The translations under genes were made by a program, and so were the position numbers. Shown here piece after piece: positions 33,076 to 41,593 of a stretch of DNA of 64,000 nucleotides. The stretch is from Sphingobacteriaceae bacterium. GTDB taxonomy: Bacteria > Bacteroidota > Bacteroidia > Sphingobacteriales > Sphingobacteriaceae. How positions within the stretch are numbered: position 1 is the stretch's first letter; each line of letters starts with the position of its first letter. The notes under the pieces are model-generated. The model was not told the DNA's origin. It worked only from the letters and a program-made list of their open reading frames with translations, and did not search any database. The stretch covers positions 407,171-471,170 of the forward strand of contig JAGIAD010000028.1 of NCBI GenBank assembly GCA_017745075.1, given 5' to 3'.

Positions 33076-33516
33076 ATGAAAAAATTAATTCAGTTCAGTT
33101 TATGGTGCGGCCTTATTGTTGGCGCCCATGCTACGAAGGCACAGGTTAGCATTAAAGAAAACGGGATCTCCATTGCCCCCGGCACAAAAATATCCGACCG
33201 GGATAAGGAGGCTGTAAACAACATTTTAAAACAGTATGATGCATCCCTTTACCAGTTCAGAAGCTATGATGCAAGCGGAAAAATGACAAGTAAAAAAGGT
33301 AACCTGACCAGGATTCAAATTACGGATAAAATATCATCCGATCTGGTTAACGGAAAAGCGAACATGGTTGCTGCTGATATGACGGTACAGGCCATACTCG
33401 ACAACGCTACTGATCCTACGAGAGATATCAAGGTAATCAATTCGATGCCGGCTACGGAAAAAACCAAACAACGCTTAATTTCTCAATTAAAAGCGGTGCT
33501 TTCCAAATACCAGTAA
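33076..33516 (+). CDS. Secreted small protein, paralogue 1
   Basis: A 146-residue protein with a Sec signal peptide (KKLIQFSLWCGLIVGAHA, cleavage near residue 20-22 before QVSIKE). The mature part begins with VSIKENGISIAPGTKISDRD and ends with TKQRLISQLKAVLSKYQ; both ends are shared with the next gene. The family is unknown to me. It faces the two-component unit divergently and carries an upstream block also found before paralogue 2. Confidence 0.75.
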   Translation: MKKLIQFSLWCGLIVGAHATKAQVSIKENGISIAPGTKISDRDKEAVNNILKQYDASLYQFRSYDASGKMTSKKGNLTRIQITDKISSDLVNGKANMVAADMTVQAILDNATDPTRDIKVINSMPATEKTKQRLISQLKAVLSKYQ

Positions 33517-33554
33517 TGGCAATTAAGCCATATATAGTAAGCAGCATCTGTACC

Positions 33555-33670
33555 AGACACAACAGGTATAAATACGGTTAAGAAAAGTAGTTCCACGCAT
33601 TTAATTGCGTAATAATACACTAAAAACCGGAGCATTTACCACCCTAACTTTGGTTTCAGATTCTAGAACA
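33555..33670 (+). promoter_or_regulatory. Conserved upstream block, copy B
   Basis: GGTATAAATACGGTT, CACGCATTTAA, GTAATAATACACTAA, then TAACTTTG (33645-33652) and GTTTCAGATTCTAGAA, parallel to copy A. Spacing to the ATG is about 15 bp longer than in copy A. Confidence 0.55.
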
Positions 33671-33712
33671 ATCTAATAAACAATTTAATTTTTCACCTAA
33701 AACTTAATCAAA

Positions 33713-34171
33713 ATGAAAACTTCTTTAAAAATTATCGCATTATTCGCATTCATCTTTTGCGCACAGCTTTCAAAAGCTCAGGTAACCATCGAAAAAAATG
33801 GAATTTCTATTGCTCCGGGCACAAAAATCTCTGCTGAGGACAAAACAGCCATGAACAATATTTTAAAACAGTACGATTCATCATTGTACAACGTAAAAAG
33901 TTATGGTTCTCGTGGAAAGGTTCTTGCTTCTACTGGTAAGTTAACCAACATCCAAACGTCGGGCAAATTAACCTCTGCAGTTATTTCGGGCAGGGCCGGC
34001 AAAGCCAGTATGGTAGCAGCCGATTGTACTTTACAGATCACTGTTTGTAACGGCAGTAACGGTACTTCAGCACAAAACGGTTCCAATGCCACCAAAGTGA
34101 CCCAAGGGAGTAATGTACTTCAGCAAAGGTTAATTGCACAATTAACAACCGTACTTTCAAAGTACCAATAA
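33713..34171 (+). CDS. Secreted small protein, paralogue 2
   Basis: A 152-residue paralogue of the preceding gene, with a signal peptide (IIALFAFIFCAQLSKA) and the same start of the mature chain (IEKNGISIAPGTKIS) and end (LQQRLIAQLTTVLSKYQ). It has a Ser/Asn/Gly-rich stretch NGSNGTSAQNGSNATKV near residues 113-130 and two Cys (VAADCTLQITVCNGSN) that could form a disulfide and that paralogue 1 lacks. It has its own copy of the upstream block, so the genes are likely separate units under the same control. Confidence 0.75.
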   Translation: MKTSLKIIALFAFIFCAQLSKAQVTIEKNGISIAPGTKISAEDKTAMNNILKQYDSSLYNVKSYGSRGKVLASTGKLTNIQTSGKLTSAVISGRAGKASMVAADCTLQITVCNGSNGTSAQNGSNATKVTQGSNVLQQRLIAQLTTVLSKYQ

Positions 34172-34257
34172 GTTATACGGTTTCTGGCTTATTTGATTCT
34201 AGATAATAATAAGCCAGAAACTTTTTCATTTTTCAGCTTTTAATCAAAAAAACCGTT

Positions 34258-34848
34258 ATGAAAACTCCTGTAAAAATTATTCTGGGCGCCGGGATGCTGA
34301 TCCATTACCTGCTCCTTTCTTTTGTCAATATAGACACCACGCTCGATTGCATTGTGAACAACAAGGGCATTTTACTTGTTGAAATGGAACAATCGACATA
34401 TCAGCCAATTAAAAAGAAACTGGATTTGGTACTGGGAAAAACGGATTACAAATTTAACGATTACCTCAATTACTATCTGGCATATACCGGCACAGAAACA
34501 GGTTACGGTTTTTTTGCACCAAATGTGCCCACAAGCTATAAACTTGTTTTCGAATACACACTCAAGAACAAGCAGAAAATAACCATGATACCGCAAATAA
34601 ACAGCCATGAACTTGGGCTCAGGCTTTGTAATTATTACGAAACCATTGGCAAAACCGATATGGAAATCCTGAGGAACTCGCTCATCAGGTTTATGATGCA
34701 GGAGCAGATGAAAGGCCTGGAAAATGTAGTTTCTGCCAAAGCTATTTTTGGCCTCGTACTCACCCCTTCCTTACGCCGTTACGCCGAATCAAAAAATAAT
34801 GTTTATCAATTTATGTACGCATATGAATATCATATCCAAAATAAATAA
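34258..34848 (+). CDS. Partner protein of an HTTM membrane protein
   Basis: A 196-residue protein with one N-terminal hydrophobic segment (residues ~6-24) that may be a signal anchor. The middle has YYLAYTGTETGYGFFAPNVP and YKLVFEYTLKNKQKITMI. The GYGFFAPNVP stretch is a pattern I associate with proteins encoded beside HTTM-family genes. The function is unknown. Its end overlaps the HTTM gene by 26 bp, so the two are coupled. Confidence 0.7.
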   Translation: MKTPVKIILGAGMLIHYLLLSFVNIDTTLDCIVNNKGILLVEMEQSTYQPIKKKLDLVLGKTDYKFNDYLNYYLAYTGTETGYGFFAPNVPTSYKLVFEYTLKNKQKITMIPQINSHELGLRLCNYYETIGKTDMEILRNSLIRFMMQEQMKGLENVVSAKAIFGLVLTPSLRRYAESKNNVYQFMYAYEYHIQNK

Positions 34849-35821
34849 GATTTCAGATCATTTCTTATTTAAACCTTTACAAACCAATGTTTTTGCTTTC
34901 TTCAGGATAGCCGTAAGCATACATTGTATTGTTTTTGTATTGAGTATTTATGCTGAAATGCATAAGTTTTTCGGGTTATCTGGTTTTTCAAACCGTGAGG
35001 TTACCGAAACTTTTATCCGGTTGAAATTTATTCCGCGGCTAAGCTGGTTCAATGATGTTTTGGGCGGTTTGTTTAGTTCTGACACCCAAATGCTTCATTT
35101 CATTTTATTGATCCACCTGATCTTTATCATCATGATGCTGTTTGGCCTCTTTACCCGCTTTTCTGCCATTATCACTTTATTTATCCATCTGTGTATCATA
35201 CAATCCAACACCTTCTTTTTATATGGAATGGATTATTTCACCACCATTTCCCTGTTCTTCTGCACCTTTATGCCGGTTACCGATTTTTCTTTGGACGAAT
35301 TTCTGCTAAAGCGTAAAACAGCCTCTCCGGAATTCAGGAGATTCTGCATACGTTTTATCCAGATCCAGATGTGCTTTATTTATTTTTTCGGCGGCTTTCA
35401 TAAAGCCATCGGCATAAACTGGTGGAACGGCGAAAGCATGTGGAAAGCATTAACGCGTCCGCCATTTAACAATTTTGATTTTTCTTTTATGGCAAAGTAC
35501 CCAATAGTATTTATGCTGATGGGCTGGGCTACCGTATTGCACGAAATCCTTTACCCTTTTATGGCCTTTACCAGATTTTTCAGAAAATATTGGGTGCTGG
35601 CCATTATAACCATGCATCTTTTTATTGGTATTTTTATGGGGCTTTATCTGTTTGCCTCGATCATGATTATTTTAAATATTACTGCATTTTTAAGTAAAGA
35701 GTTCGATGCGGTTTTGAACAACTTACAGTTATTCGCGGCAAGAGCCTCCAATAAAATGAAGCAGCTGCATTATCCTGACCTTAAGTTCCCATCGCGGGTA
35801 TTTAAGCATATCAAAAATTGA
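34823..35821 (+). CDS. HTTM-domain membrane protein (gamma-carboxylase-like fold)
   Basis: A 332-residue integral membrane protein; the start at MNIISKINKISDHF is chosen because a frame 25 codons longer lacks a family-like N-terminus. About eight to nine hydrophobic segments and the texts FAFFRIAVSIHCIVF and FGGFHKAIGINWWNGESMW place it in the HTTM family, related in fold to vitamin-K-dependent gamma-carboxylase. Enzyme activity has not been shown for most bacterial members. It overlaps its partner gene by 26 bp and ends in an imperfect hairpin. Confidence 0.82.
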   Translation: MNIISKINKISDHFLFKPLQTNVFAFFRIAVSIHCIVFVLSIYAEMHKFFGLSGFSNREVTETFIRLKFIPRLSWFNDVLGGLFSSDTQMLHFILLIHLIFIIMMLFGLFTRFSAIITLFIHLCIIQSNTFFLYGMDYFTTISLFFCTFMPVTDFSLDEFLLKRKTASPEFRRFCIRFIQIQMCFIYFFGGFHKAIGINWWNGESMWKALTRPPFNNFDFSFMAKYPIVFMLMGWATVLHEILYPFMAFTRFFRKYWVLAIITMHLFIGIFMGLYLFASIMIILNITAFLSKEFDAVLNNLQLFAARASNKMKQLHYPDLKFPSRVFKHIKN

Positions 35822-35874
35822 TTAATAAGGTTTACCAGGGAAGTAGTTGTCATATTATTTCCCTGATAAATCAA
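35818..35874. terminator. Imperfect bidirectional hairpin
   Basis: CAGGGAA/TTCCCTG with outer arms TTGATT/AATCAA lies between the convergent HTTM gene and the last gene of the permease operon. AT-rich flanks suggest termination in both directions. Confidence 0.5.
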
Positions 35875-35886
35875 TTTTATACGAAT

Positions 35887-36567
35887 TTAACCAACCTGCA
35901 CATCTTCTTTTACTACACCATCGGCAATGTGCAGGATCCTGTTGCCATACTGTGCATTTTTTTCGGAATGGGTAACCTGGATAATGGTAATGCCATCTTC
36001 CTGGTTCAGTTTTTTAAACAATTCCATAATTTCTTCGGCCTGTGCCGATTGCAGGTTCCCGGTTGGTTCATCAGCCAGGATAATAGATGGCTGTGCAGCC
36101 AGGGCCCTTGCAATACCTACCAATTGCTGTTGTCCGCCAGAGAGCTGGTTCGGAAACAGGTCTTTTTTAGCCACAATGTTAAAACGGTCTAACAAATCGG
36201 CAATTCTGCTCGCCCTTTCCGAACTCCCTACTTTTTTATAGAGTAAGGGGGCCTCGATATTTTCATAAACCGTCATCTCGTCTATCAAATGATAAGCCTG
36301 AAAAACAAAACCAATGTGATTGCGGTAAAGTTCAATCCGCTTGCGTTCATTTAACGAGGTTACATTTTCACCCAAAAAATCATAAGAACCATAGGTTGGT
36401 TCCTCGAGCATACCAATGATATTGAGCAGGGTCGATTTTCCGGCACCCGATGGTCCCATGATGGAAACAAACTCGCCCTGGTTTATCGTAGTGGTTACCA
36501 AGCGTAACACGTAATTTTTAACGCCTTTATTGGCGTAGTACTTTTCTATGTTGTTAAGTTGTATCAT
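35887..36567 (-). CDS. ABC ATPase 2 of the permease array (MacB/LolD type)
   Basis: A 226-residue ATPase at the distal end of the array. Walker A is GPSGAGKST (38-46), the Q-loop FVFQAYHLIDEMTVYENI, Walker B IILADEPTGNL and the H-loop VTHSEKN. The signature helix reads LSGGQQQLVGIARAL, where the proximal ATPase has the usual QQQRVAVARAL; the change of the Arg after the signature is unusual. It is 74 bp downstream of permease 1 and the likely last gene of the operon. It may serve a subset of the seven permeases. Confidence 0.9.
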   Translation of the reverse strand: MIQLNNIEKYYANKGVKNYVLRLVTTTINQGEFVSIMGPSGAGKSTLLNIIGMLEEPTYGSYDFLGENVTSLNERKRIELYRNHIGFVFQAYHLIDEMTVYENIEAPLLYKKVGSSERASRIADLLDRFNIVAKKDLFPNQLSGGQQQLVGIARALAAQPSIILADEPTGNLQSAQAEEIMELFKKLNQEDGITIIQVTHSEKNAQYGNRILHIADGVVKEDVQVG

Positions 36568-36641
36568 ATTTTTAGCGTTGTGCGAAAAGTGTTTGGCGCT
36601 TAGCGAGGATTATCGCTTAACGCCAGGCGCCATCCGCAAGT
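36568..36641 (-). repeat. Palindromic spacer after permease 1
   Basis: TGGCGCTTAGCGA ... TCGCTTAACGCCA pairs to a hairpin, of the same design as the other array spacers. Confidence 0.6.
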
Positions 36642-39065
36642 TTATTCATATTTAAGTGCTTTTACCGGGTTTGCTAAAGCGGCCCTCCTGGCCTGGATAC
36701 TTACAGTTAAAACAGCAATGATGATTGAAACCACAGTAGCCAGAAAGAATGGATATAACGGTAAATCTATGCGGTATGCAAAACCATTAAGCCATTTTTT
36801 CACCACAATATAGGCAACAGGCCAGCTGATGAGATTGGCAATGATTACCAGAACCAGGAACGTTTTATTTAAAAGACCCACAATCTGTATATTGGATGCT
36901 CCCAAAATTTTTCTCATGGCAATTTCTTTTGTACGGCGTTTTGCTACAAAAGTAGATAGTGCAAACAGACCGAGCAGTGAAAGTGAAACAGAAACAATGC
37001 TGAACAACACTATCATACTGATAAAACGTTTATTATTTTCGAGTACTTTACCAAAAGCACTATCCAGAGTGGTGTACTCCATCAGGAAATCGGGATAGAT
37101 ATGTTTCCATTCGGACTTTATTTTTTCGATAATGGCAGCGTTTTTATCGCTGTTCAGCCTTACAATCAGGTTATTGGTAGAAGATGTGCCACCTAAAGTG
37201 GTTACTTTATAAAGTGTTGGCAGTACCTCCTTGTCAAAACCTTCGTTATGATAGTCTTTAATTACACCAATAATCTGAAAATTAAGCATTTTATCCTCGT
37301 CAGCGATTTTATAACTTTTACCAACCGGATTTTTATCGATCAGCTTTGCTGCAGCTTCGTTAAGCACAACGGTATTAATAGTATCCTGCTTATATTCTCT
37401 TGAAAAAACACGTCCTTTTAAAAGTTTTACACCCAGGGCCGAAAGTGCATCCATGCTTATGGTTACCGTGTTCAATGAAATTTTATTGCCGTTATATTGG
37501 ATCTCCTCCGGAACGTTAAAGGCATTTCCCATTACCTGGGTTGTGGTAGCCACATACTGCACCCCGGGAATACGCTTTATCTTATCGGCAAGATCCTGAT
37601 CATAACCTGCTCTGATGTTGATGAGGTTGCTCCGTTCGAAACCTAAATCCTTATTACTAAGATAACTTGTTTGCAGGTGCATCACACATATGGCAATAAT
37701 AAAGGTTACCGAAATGATAAACTGAAAAACCACGAGCACATTGCGTAAAATTATGCCCTTTAAACTGCCACTGTAATTGCCTTTTAATACAGAAGCAGGA
37801 TCGTAATTGGATAAGATCCAGGCAGGATAAAAACCGGCCAGTAAAGTTACCAGTGTAAAAAGACCGAATAACTGTAAAAGCATATTGAAAAGATGTGGGT
37901 TATGCCAAAAACTAAGATCAACATGAAATTGAGTGTTGAACGAGGGCAATAATACCTCAATCAATATCACCGACAGGAACAGGGCAACTATACTCTGTAA
38001 GGCGCACTCCAACAAAAACTGAGCGATCAGTTGCTGTTTATAGGCACCCATCACCTTTTTAACCCCCACCTCTTTAGCACGTTGAATGGACTGGGCAGTT
38101 GCCATATTAACAAAGTTAATAATAGACACCAACAGGAGGAATACGCAGATCGCTATTACAGGCTTTAATTTTTCAAGCCAGCTTATCTCAAACGGACGGT
38201 TGCCATGAACTTCAGCTAATGGAATTGCTTTTAACTGAAGGTATTTACCATCGGCAAAATAACTTTTGTATTCAATTTTTTTAAGTGGCGCCGTTGACTT
38301 TTTATAATCAATATAAACCCTCTTAAGGGTCTGGTTTAAAAGTTCAGGATCGGTTCCTTCATTTACCCTTGCATAAACCTGGCAATAATTGTTATTGGTT
38401 GGATTAACCGGGTCCTTATCCCTGTTTCCTGTACGCATAATGGCGCTGAAACCTGCAGTTTCGGGCGTTTGAGGATCTTCTACCACTCCTGTCACCGTTA
38501 AATCCATACCTTTATCTCCTTGCCAGACAGCTACTTTGATCACTTTACCCAGAACATTACCTTGGCCAAATATTTTTTTGGCCAGACTCTGCTTCAATAC
38601 AACTGATTTTGGTGCTTTTAACGCATTACCTTCACTGCCTTGCAAAAACCTGTACTTAAAAACATGGAAGAAACTGCTATCGGAATCTTTCATCCTGTTA
38701 ACTGTAATGGGATCGGCATTGCCCACCCTAACAGAATAACCGGTTCTAAAATCCCAATCGGGATCTACTTTCGTAACAGCAATTACCTGTGGAACCTTCT
38801 GGCGGATGAGGTTCCCTACCCTGCTTTCGTTCGATTCCTGCAGATGCTCTTTATTATCTGGCGTGAAAAAACTATGGCGCTCCCTGATCTGATAAACATT
38901 TTTAAGTGCCGAATCCCAGGTATCGTAGCTTTCTTCGTGGTTAATATATAACAGCATTAACACAAAAGCAGTTAAGCCAATGGCCAAACCACCAATATTG
39001 ATGGCCGCATAAATTTTGTTTTTAAACAGGTTGCGCAGTGCAATTTTTAAATTCAGTTTAAACAT
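36642..39065 (-). CDS. Array permease 1, MacB/FtsX type (807 residues)
   Basis: An inner-membrane permease with two FtsX halves. It has TM1 in residues ~20-40 (INIGGLAIGLTAFVLMLLYI), a first periplasmic MacB-like domain to ~300, three TMs with the coupling motif AKEVGVKKVMGAYKQQL, a further TM (VVFQFIISVTFIIAICVM), a second periplasmic domain, and three C-terminal TMs with TKEIAMRKILGASNIQI; it ends in NPVKALKYE. Eight TMs equal two MacB subunits in one chain, so one polypeptide could pair with an ATPase dimer. It groups with permease 3 by sequence feel. It is last of the seven in transcription order. Confidence 0.9.
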   Translation of the reverse strand: MFKLNLKIALRNLFKNKIYAAINIGGLAIGLTAFVLMLLYINHEESYDTWDSALKNVYQIRERHSFFTPDNKEHLQESNESRVGNLIRQKVPQVIAVTKVDPDWDFRTGYSVRVGNADPITVNRMKDSDSSFFHVFKYRFLQGSEGNALKAPKSVVLKQSLAKKIFGQGNVLGKVIKVAVWQGDKGMDLTVTGVVEDPQTPETAGFSAIMRTGNRDKDPVNPTNNNYCQVYARVNEGTDPELLNQTLKRVYIDYKKSTAPLKKIEYKSYFADGKYLQLKAIPLAEVHGNRPFEISWLEKLKPVIAICVFLLLVSIINFVNMATAQSIQRAKEVGVKKVMGAYKQQLIAQFLLECALQSIVALFLSVILIEVLLPSFNTQFHVDLSFWHNPHLFNMLLQLFGLFTLVTLLAGFYPAWILSNYDPASVLKGNYSGSLKGIILRNVLVVFQFIISVTFIIAICVMHLQTSYLSNKDLGFERSNLINIRAGYDQDLADKIKRIPGVQYVATTTQVMGNAFNVPEEIQYNGNKISLNTVTISMDALSALGVKLLKGRVFSREYKQDTINTVVLNEAAAKLIDKNPVGKSYKIADEDKMLNFQIIGVIKDYHNEGFDKEVLPTLYKVTTLGGTSSTNNLIVRLNSDKNAAIIEKIKSEWKHIYPDFLMEYTTLDSAFGKVLENNKRFISMIVLFSIVSVSLSLLGLFALSTFVAKRRTKEIAMRKILGASNIQIVGLLNKTFLVLVIIANLISWPVAYIVVKKWLNGFAYRIDLPLYPFFLATVVSIIIAVLTVSIQARRAALANPVKALKYE

Positions 39066-39121
39066 ACGGGTTAAGGTTTAAGGTGTAGGGTTTAGGGCGT
39101 TGGCGCACTAACCTTACACCG
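39066..39121 (-). repeat. Palindromic spacer between permeases 2 and 1
   Basis: GGTGTAGGGTTTAG ... CTAACCTTACACC, an imperfect inverted repeat with TTTAGGG-like units. Confidence 0.6.
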
Positions 39122-41518
39122 TTATTCATATTTAAGTGCATCTATTGTATTGGCGTTTGCCGCTTTATAAGAACGGAAACTTACGGTAATGAGGGTAATC
39201 AGCATGGAAATAAACATGGCCAAAACAAATGGCCAAAGGCTTATATCAATGCGGTAGGCAAAGCCCGAAAGCCATCTCGAAACAAACAGGTAGGCCATTG
39301 GCCACGCCACCACATTTGCAATAAACACCATCAATAAAAACGAGCCATTCAGCATTTTAACCAGCTGTAAGGTAGATGCACCCAAAACTTTACGGATGGC
39401 TACTTCTCTGGTGCGTTGCATGGCTACGAAAGAAATCAGGCCGAATAAACCTATAAAGGAGATGAAAATGATTACGCACGCAAACACCTTAAACAATACT
39501 CCCATGATGTGTTCACTTTCGTAATAGCCTTTTATGCGGTCATCAACAAAGTCTGCATGATAAATATTGTTAGGAAAAGTACTGTTCCATAAAGTTTCTA
39601 TCTGGTTCATGGAAGATAGAAGCTGTTTACCCTCGAGCTTTATTGCAGCCTGCCAATACTGATTTCTATCTGCAGAAATGGCAAGCCCAGATATTTTCTC
39701 TTTTAACGATTTATCGTTATAATCCTTTACCACCCCTACAACGGGAATATTAATACCCGTGGCATTGATCATTTTTCCAAGGGCATCTTCGGGTTTCGTG
39801 ATGCCTACTTTTTTAAGAAAGGTTTCGTTAACCACATAACCATTCGCTGTATCGCTCTTCATAAAAACCTTCCCTGCAATAATCTTTAAATCGAAAAGTT
39901 TAAAATAATTTTCATCGGCCTTACAGGTCCTTACCTCGAAATCTTTATTTTTCGTTCCATTAAAAGTAAAATTGGTAGAGTTTATATCCTGGGATAGTGG
40001 TGGCGACTGGCAGTAGCTCAACAATTGTACACCAGGTATTTTTAAAACCCTTTCCTTAAAAATACTGCGCTTGTCTTTACTCATCTTATCTCCGGGCATC
40101 CCAACCATGACTACTGCGGCAGAATTAAACCCCAGTGGTTTCTGCTGCAGGTAATCCATTTGATTTACGATTACTATAGTGGCAATAATGAGTATAACGG
40201 TAATTGTAAACTGTACAACGACCAAAATTTTACGCAGATTTAAACCGTTGTTGTTCAGGGCGACTTTGTTTTTTATTGCTAAGGCCGGATTGAAGCCCGA
40301 TATGATCATAGCAGGATAAAAGCCTGCCAGAAAGCCGACAAATACCACCAGTAAAAACATAAATAAAAAAATGACCGGATGCCCAAATAAACTGAAACTG
40401 ATCTGATTTTTAAAGAGGTTCTGCATTGCAGGTATGGCCAGTTCGCTGATGATACAAGCAATTAATAGCGAAATTAATACCAATACAATGGTTTCTGTTA
40501 AAAACTGTATAATAAGCTGCTTACGCTTGCCCCCCATCACTTTACGTACACCTACTTCTTTTGACCGGTTAACGGCCTGAGCCGTATTTAAATTGATAAA
40601 GTTGATACAGGCAGTACAGATCAAAAATAATCCGATAATGGCAAGGCCGTAAATCTGGCCTTTGGCAATTGTTGAGTCAGCGAAATTATCGTAGCGTTCA
40701 TCAAAATGGATTTCTTTCAAAGGCTGAAGCCTGTTTACCTGGTTTCCTTCAATCTTTTTATCTTTATAATATTTTTTATTGAATCTGGCCATTGCTCCGT
40801 CAAGGTCCGATTTGTTCAGCCCTTTTTTAAGCAAAACATAACTGCTTAAACTGGAATTAATACAATCCCAACAGTCACGGTTCCCATAATAATTAAATAA
40901 ATTTTGGTAGGCAATCACTATTTTAATGGGAAAGCTGCTATTCTGCGGCATATCCTGAAACACTCCTGCAACACTTAAATGTGTTTTGGTACCTACCGTA
41001 ATACTTTTTCCTATTGCATTCTGTATGCTACCAAAATATTTAATGGCCATCGCTTCTGAAAGCATAACGCTGTTTGGAGATTTTAATGCTTCAGATGCTT
41101 TGCCATATTTCCAATTGATATTGATTACCTCAAAAAAATCGGGTTCGGCAAAATACAGGTCTTCCTGGCTTTTTAAAATTTCCCTGCCTATATTATCCTT
41201 AACATGTACGATATCATCCAATTTGGCAATTGCACCTATCTTTTCTATACCTGCTATTTCATTTTTGGCTGCAGCGGTAAAAGGTATGGGAGCGCCTGCA
41301 GAGTAATCATCAAATGCTGTGTATTTCCAATCGGTAACGACACGATAAATCCGGTCGGCATTTTTATAACCCTCATCGAAACTAAGCTGAAAGCGGATAA
41401 AAATAAAAATGAGGATGCAACTGGCCATGCCGATTGATAAACCAAGAATATTGATCAGGGTATAACCCTTGTTTTTCCAAAGGTTTCGCCAGGCGATTTT
41501 TAAGTTTAATCTGAACAT
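39122..41518 (-). CDS. Array permease 2, MacB/FtsX type (798 residues)
   Basis: The same eight-TM double-FtsX plan as its neighbours. Specific marks: N-terminus MFRLNLKIAWRNLWKNKGY (Trp in place of Leu), TM1 LGLSIGMASCILIFIFI, first coupling motif SKEVGVRKVMGGKRKQL and second TREVAIRKVLGASTLQL, ending NTIDALKYE. The periplasmic domains diverge most from the others, which suggests different ligands. The spacer upstream (to permease 3) is nearly identical to the one between permeases 3 and 4, so it may be the product of duplication or gene conversion. Confidence 0.9.
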   Translation of the reverse strand: MFRLNLKIAWRNLWKNKGYTLINILGLSIGMASCILIFIFIRFQLSFDEGYKNADRIYRVVTDWKYTAFDDYSAGAPIPFTAAAKNEIAGIEKIGAIAKLDDIVHVKDNIGREILKSQEDLYFAEPDFFEVININWKYGKASEALKSPNSVMLSEAMAIKYFGSIQNAIGKSITVGTKTHLSVAGVFQDMPQNSSFPIKIVIAYQNLFNYYGNRDCWDCINSSLSSYVLLKKGLNKSDLDGAMARFNKKYYKDKKIEGNQVNRLQPLKEIHFDERYDNFADSTIAKGQIYGLAIIGLFLICTACINFINLNTAQAVNRSKEVGVRKVMGGKRKQLIIQFLTETIVLVLISLLIACIISELAIPAMQNLFKNQISFSLFGHPVIFLFMFLLVVFVGFLAGFYPAMIISGFNPALAIKNKVALNNNGLNLRKILVVVQFTITVILIIATIVIVNQMDYLQQKPLGFNSAAVVMVGMPGDKMSKDKRSIFKERVLKIPGVQLLSYCQSPPLSQDINSTNFTFNGTKNKDFEVRTCKADENYFKLFDLKIIAGKVFMKSDTANGYVVNETFLKKVGITKPEDALGKMINATGINIPVVGVVKDYNDKSLKEKISGLAISADRNQYWQAAIKLEGKQLLSSMNQIETLWNSTFPNNIYHADFVDDRIKGYYESEHIMGVLFKVFACVIIFISFIGLFGLISFVAMQRTREVAIRKVLGASTLQLVKMLNGSFLLMVFIANVVAWPMAYLFVSRWLSGFAYRIDISLWPFVLAMFISMLITLITVSFRSYKAANANTIDALKYE

Positions 41519-41593
41519 AAGGCTTAGGGTTTAGTGTAAAGCGTTTAGCGATGGGCGAAACAAACGCTGATCGCCAAACGCATAGCGCTTGTC
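41519..41593 (-). repeat. Palindromic spacer, twin 1
   Basis: GCGTTTAGCGAT / ATCGCCAAACGC arms around GGGCGAAACAAACGCTG. It differs from 43970-44044 at only two or so of 75 positions. Confidence 0.8.

Noticed and set aside
34748..34822. Longer N-terminus for the HTTM protein
   Set aside because: The extra 25 residues lie inside the partner gene in another frame and do not look like the family; the ATG at 34823 is preferred.
35818..36192. A 124-codon frame on the + strand
   Set aside because: It is antisense to the ABC ATPase gene, whose motifs are unmistakable.
38640..38951. A 103-codon frame on the + strand
   Set aside because: Antisense to permease 1 with no independent signal.
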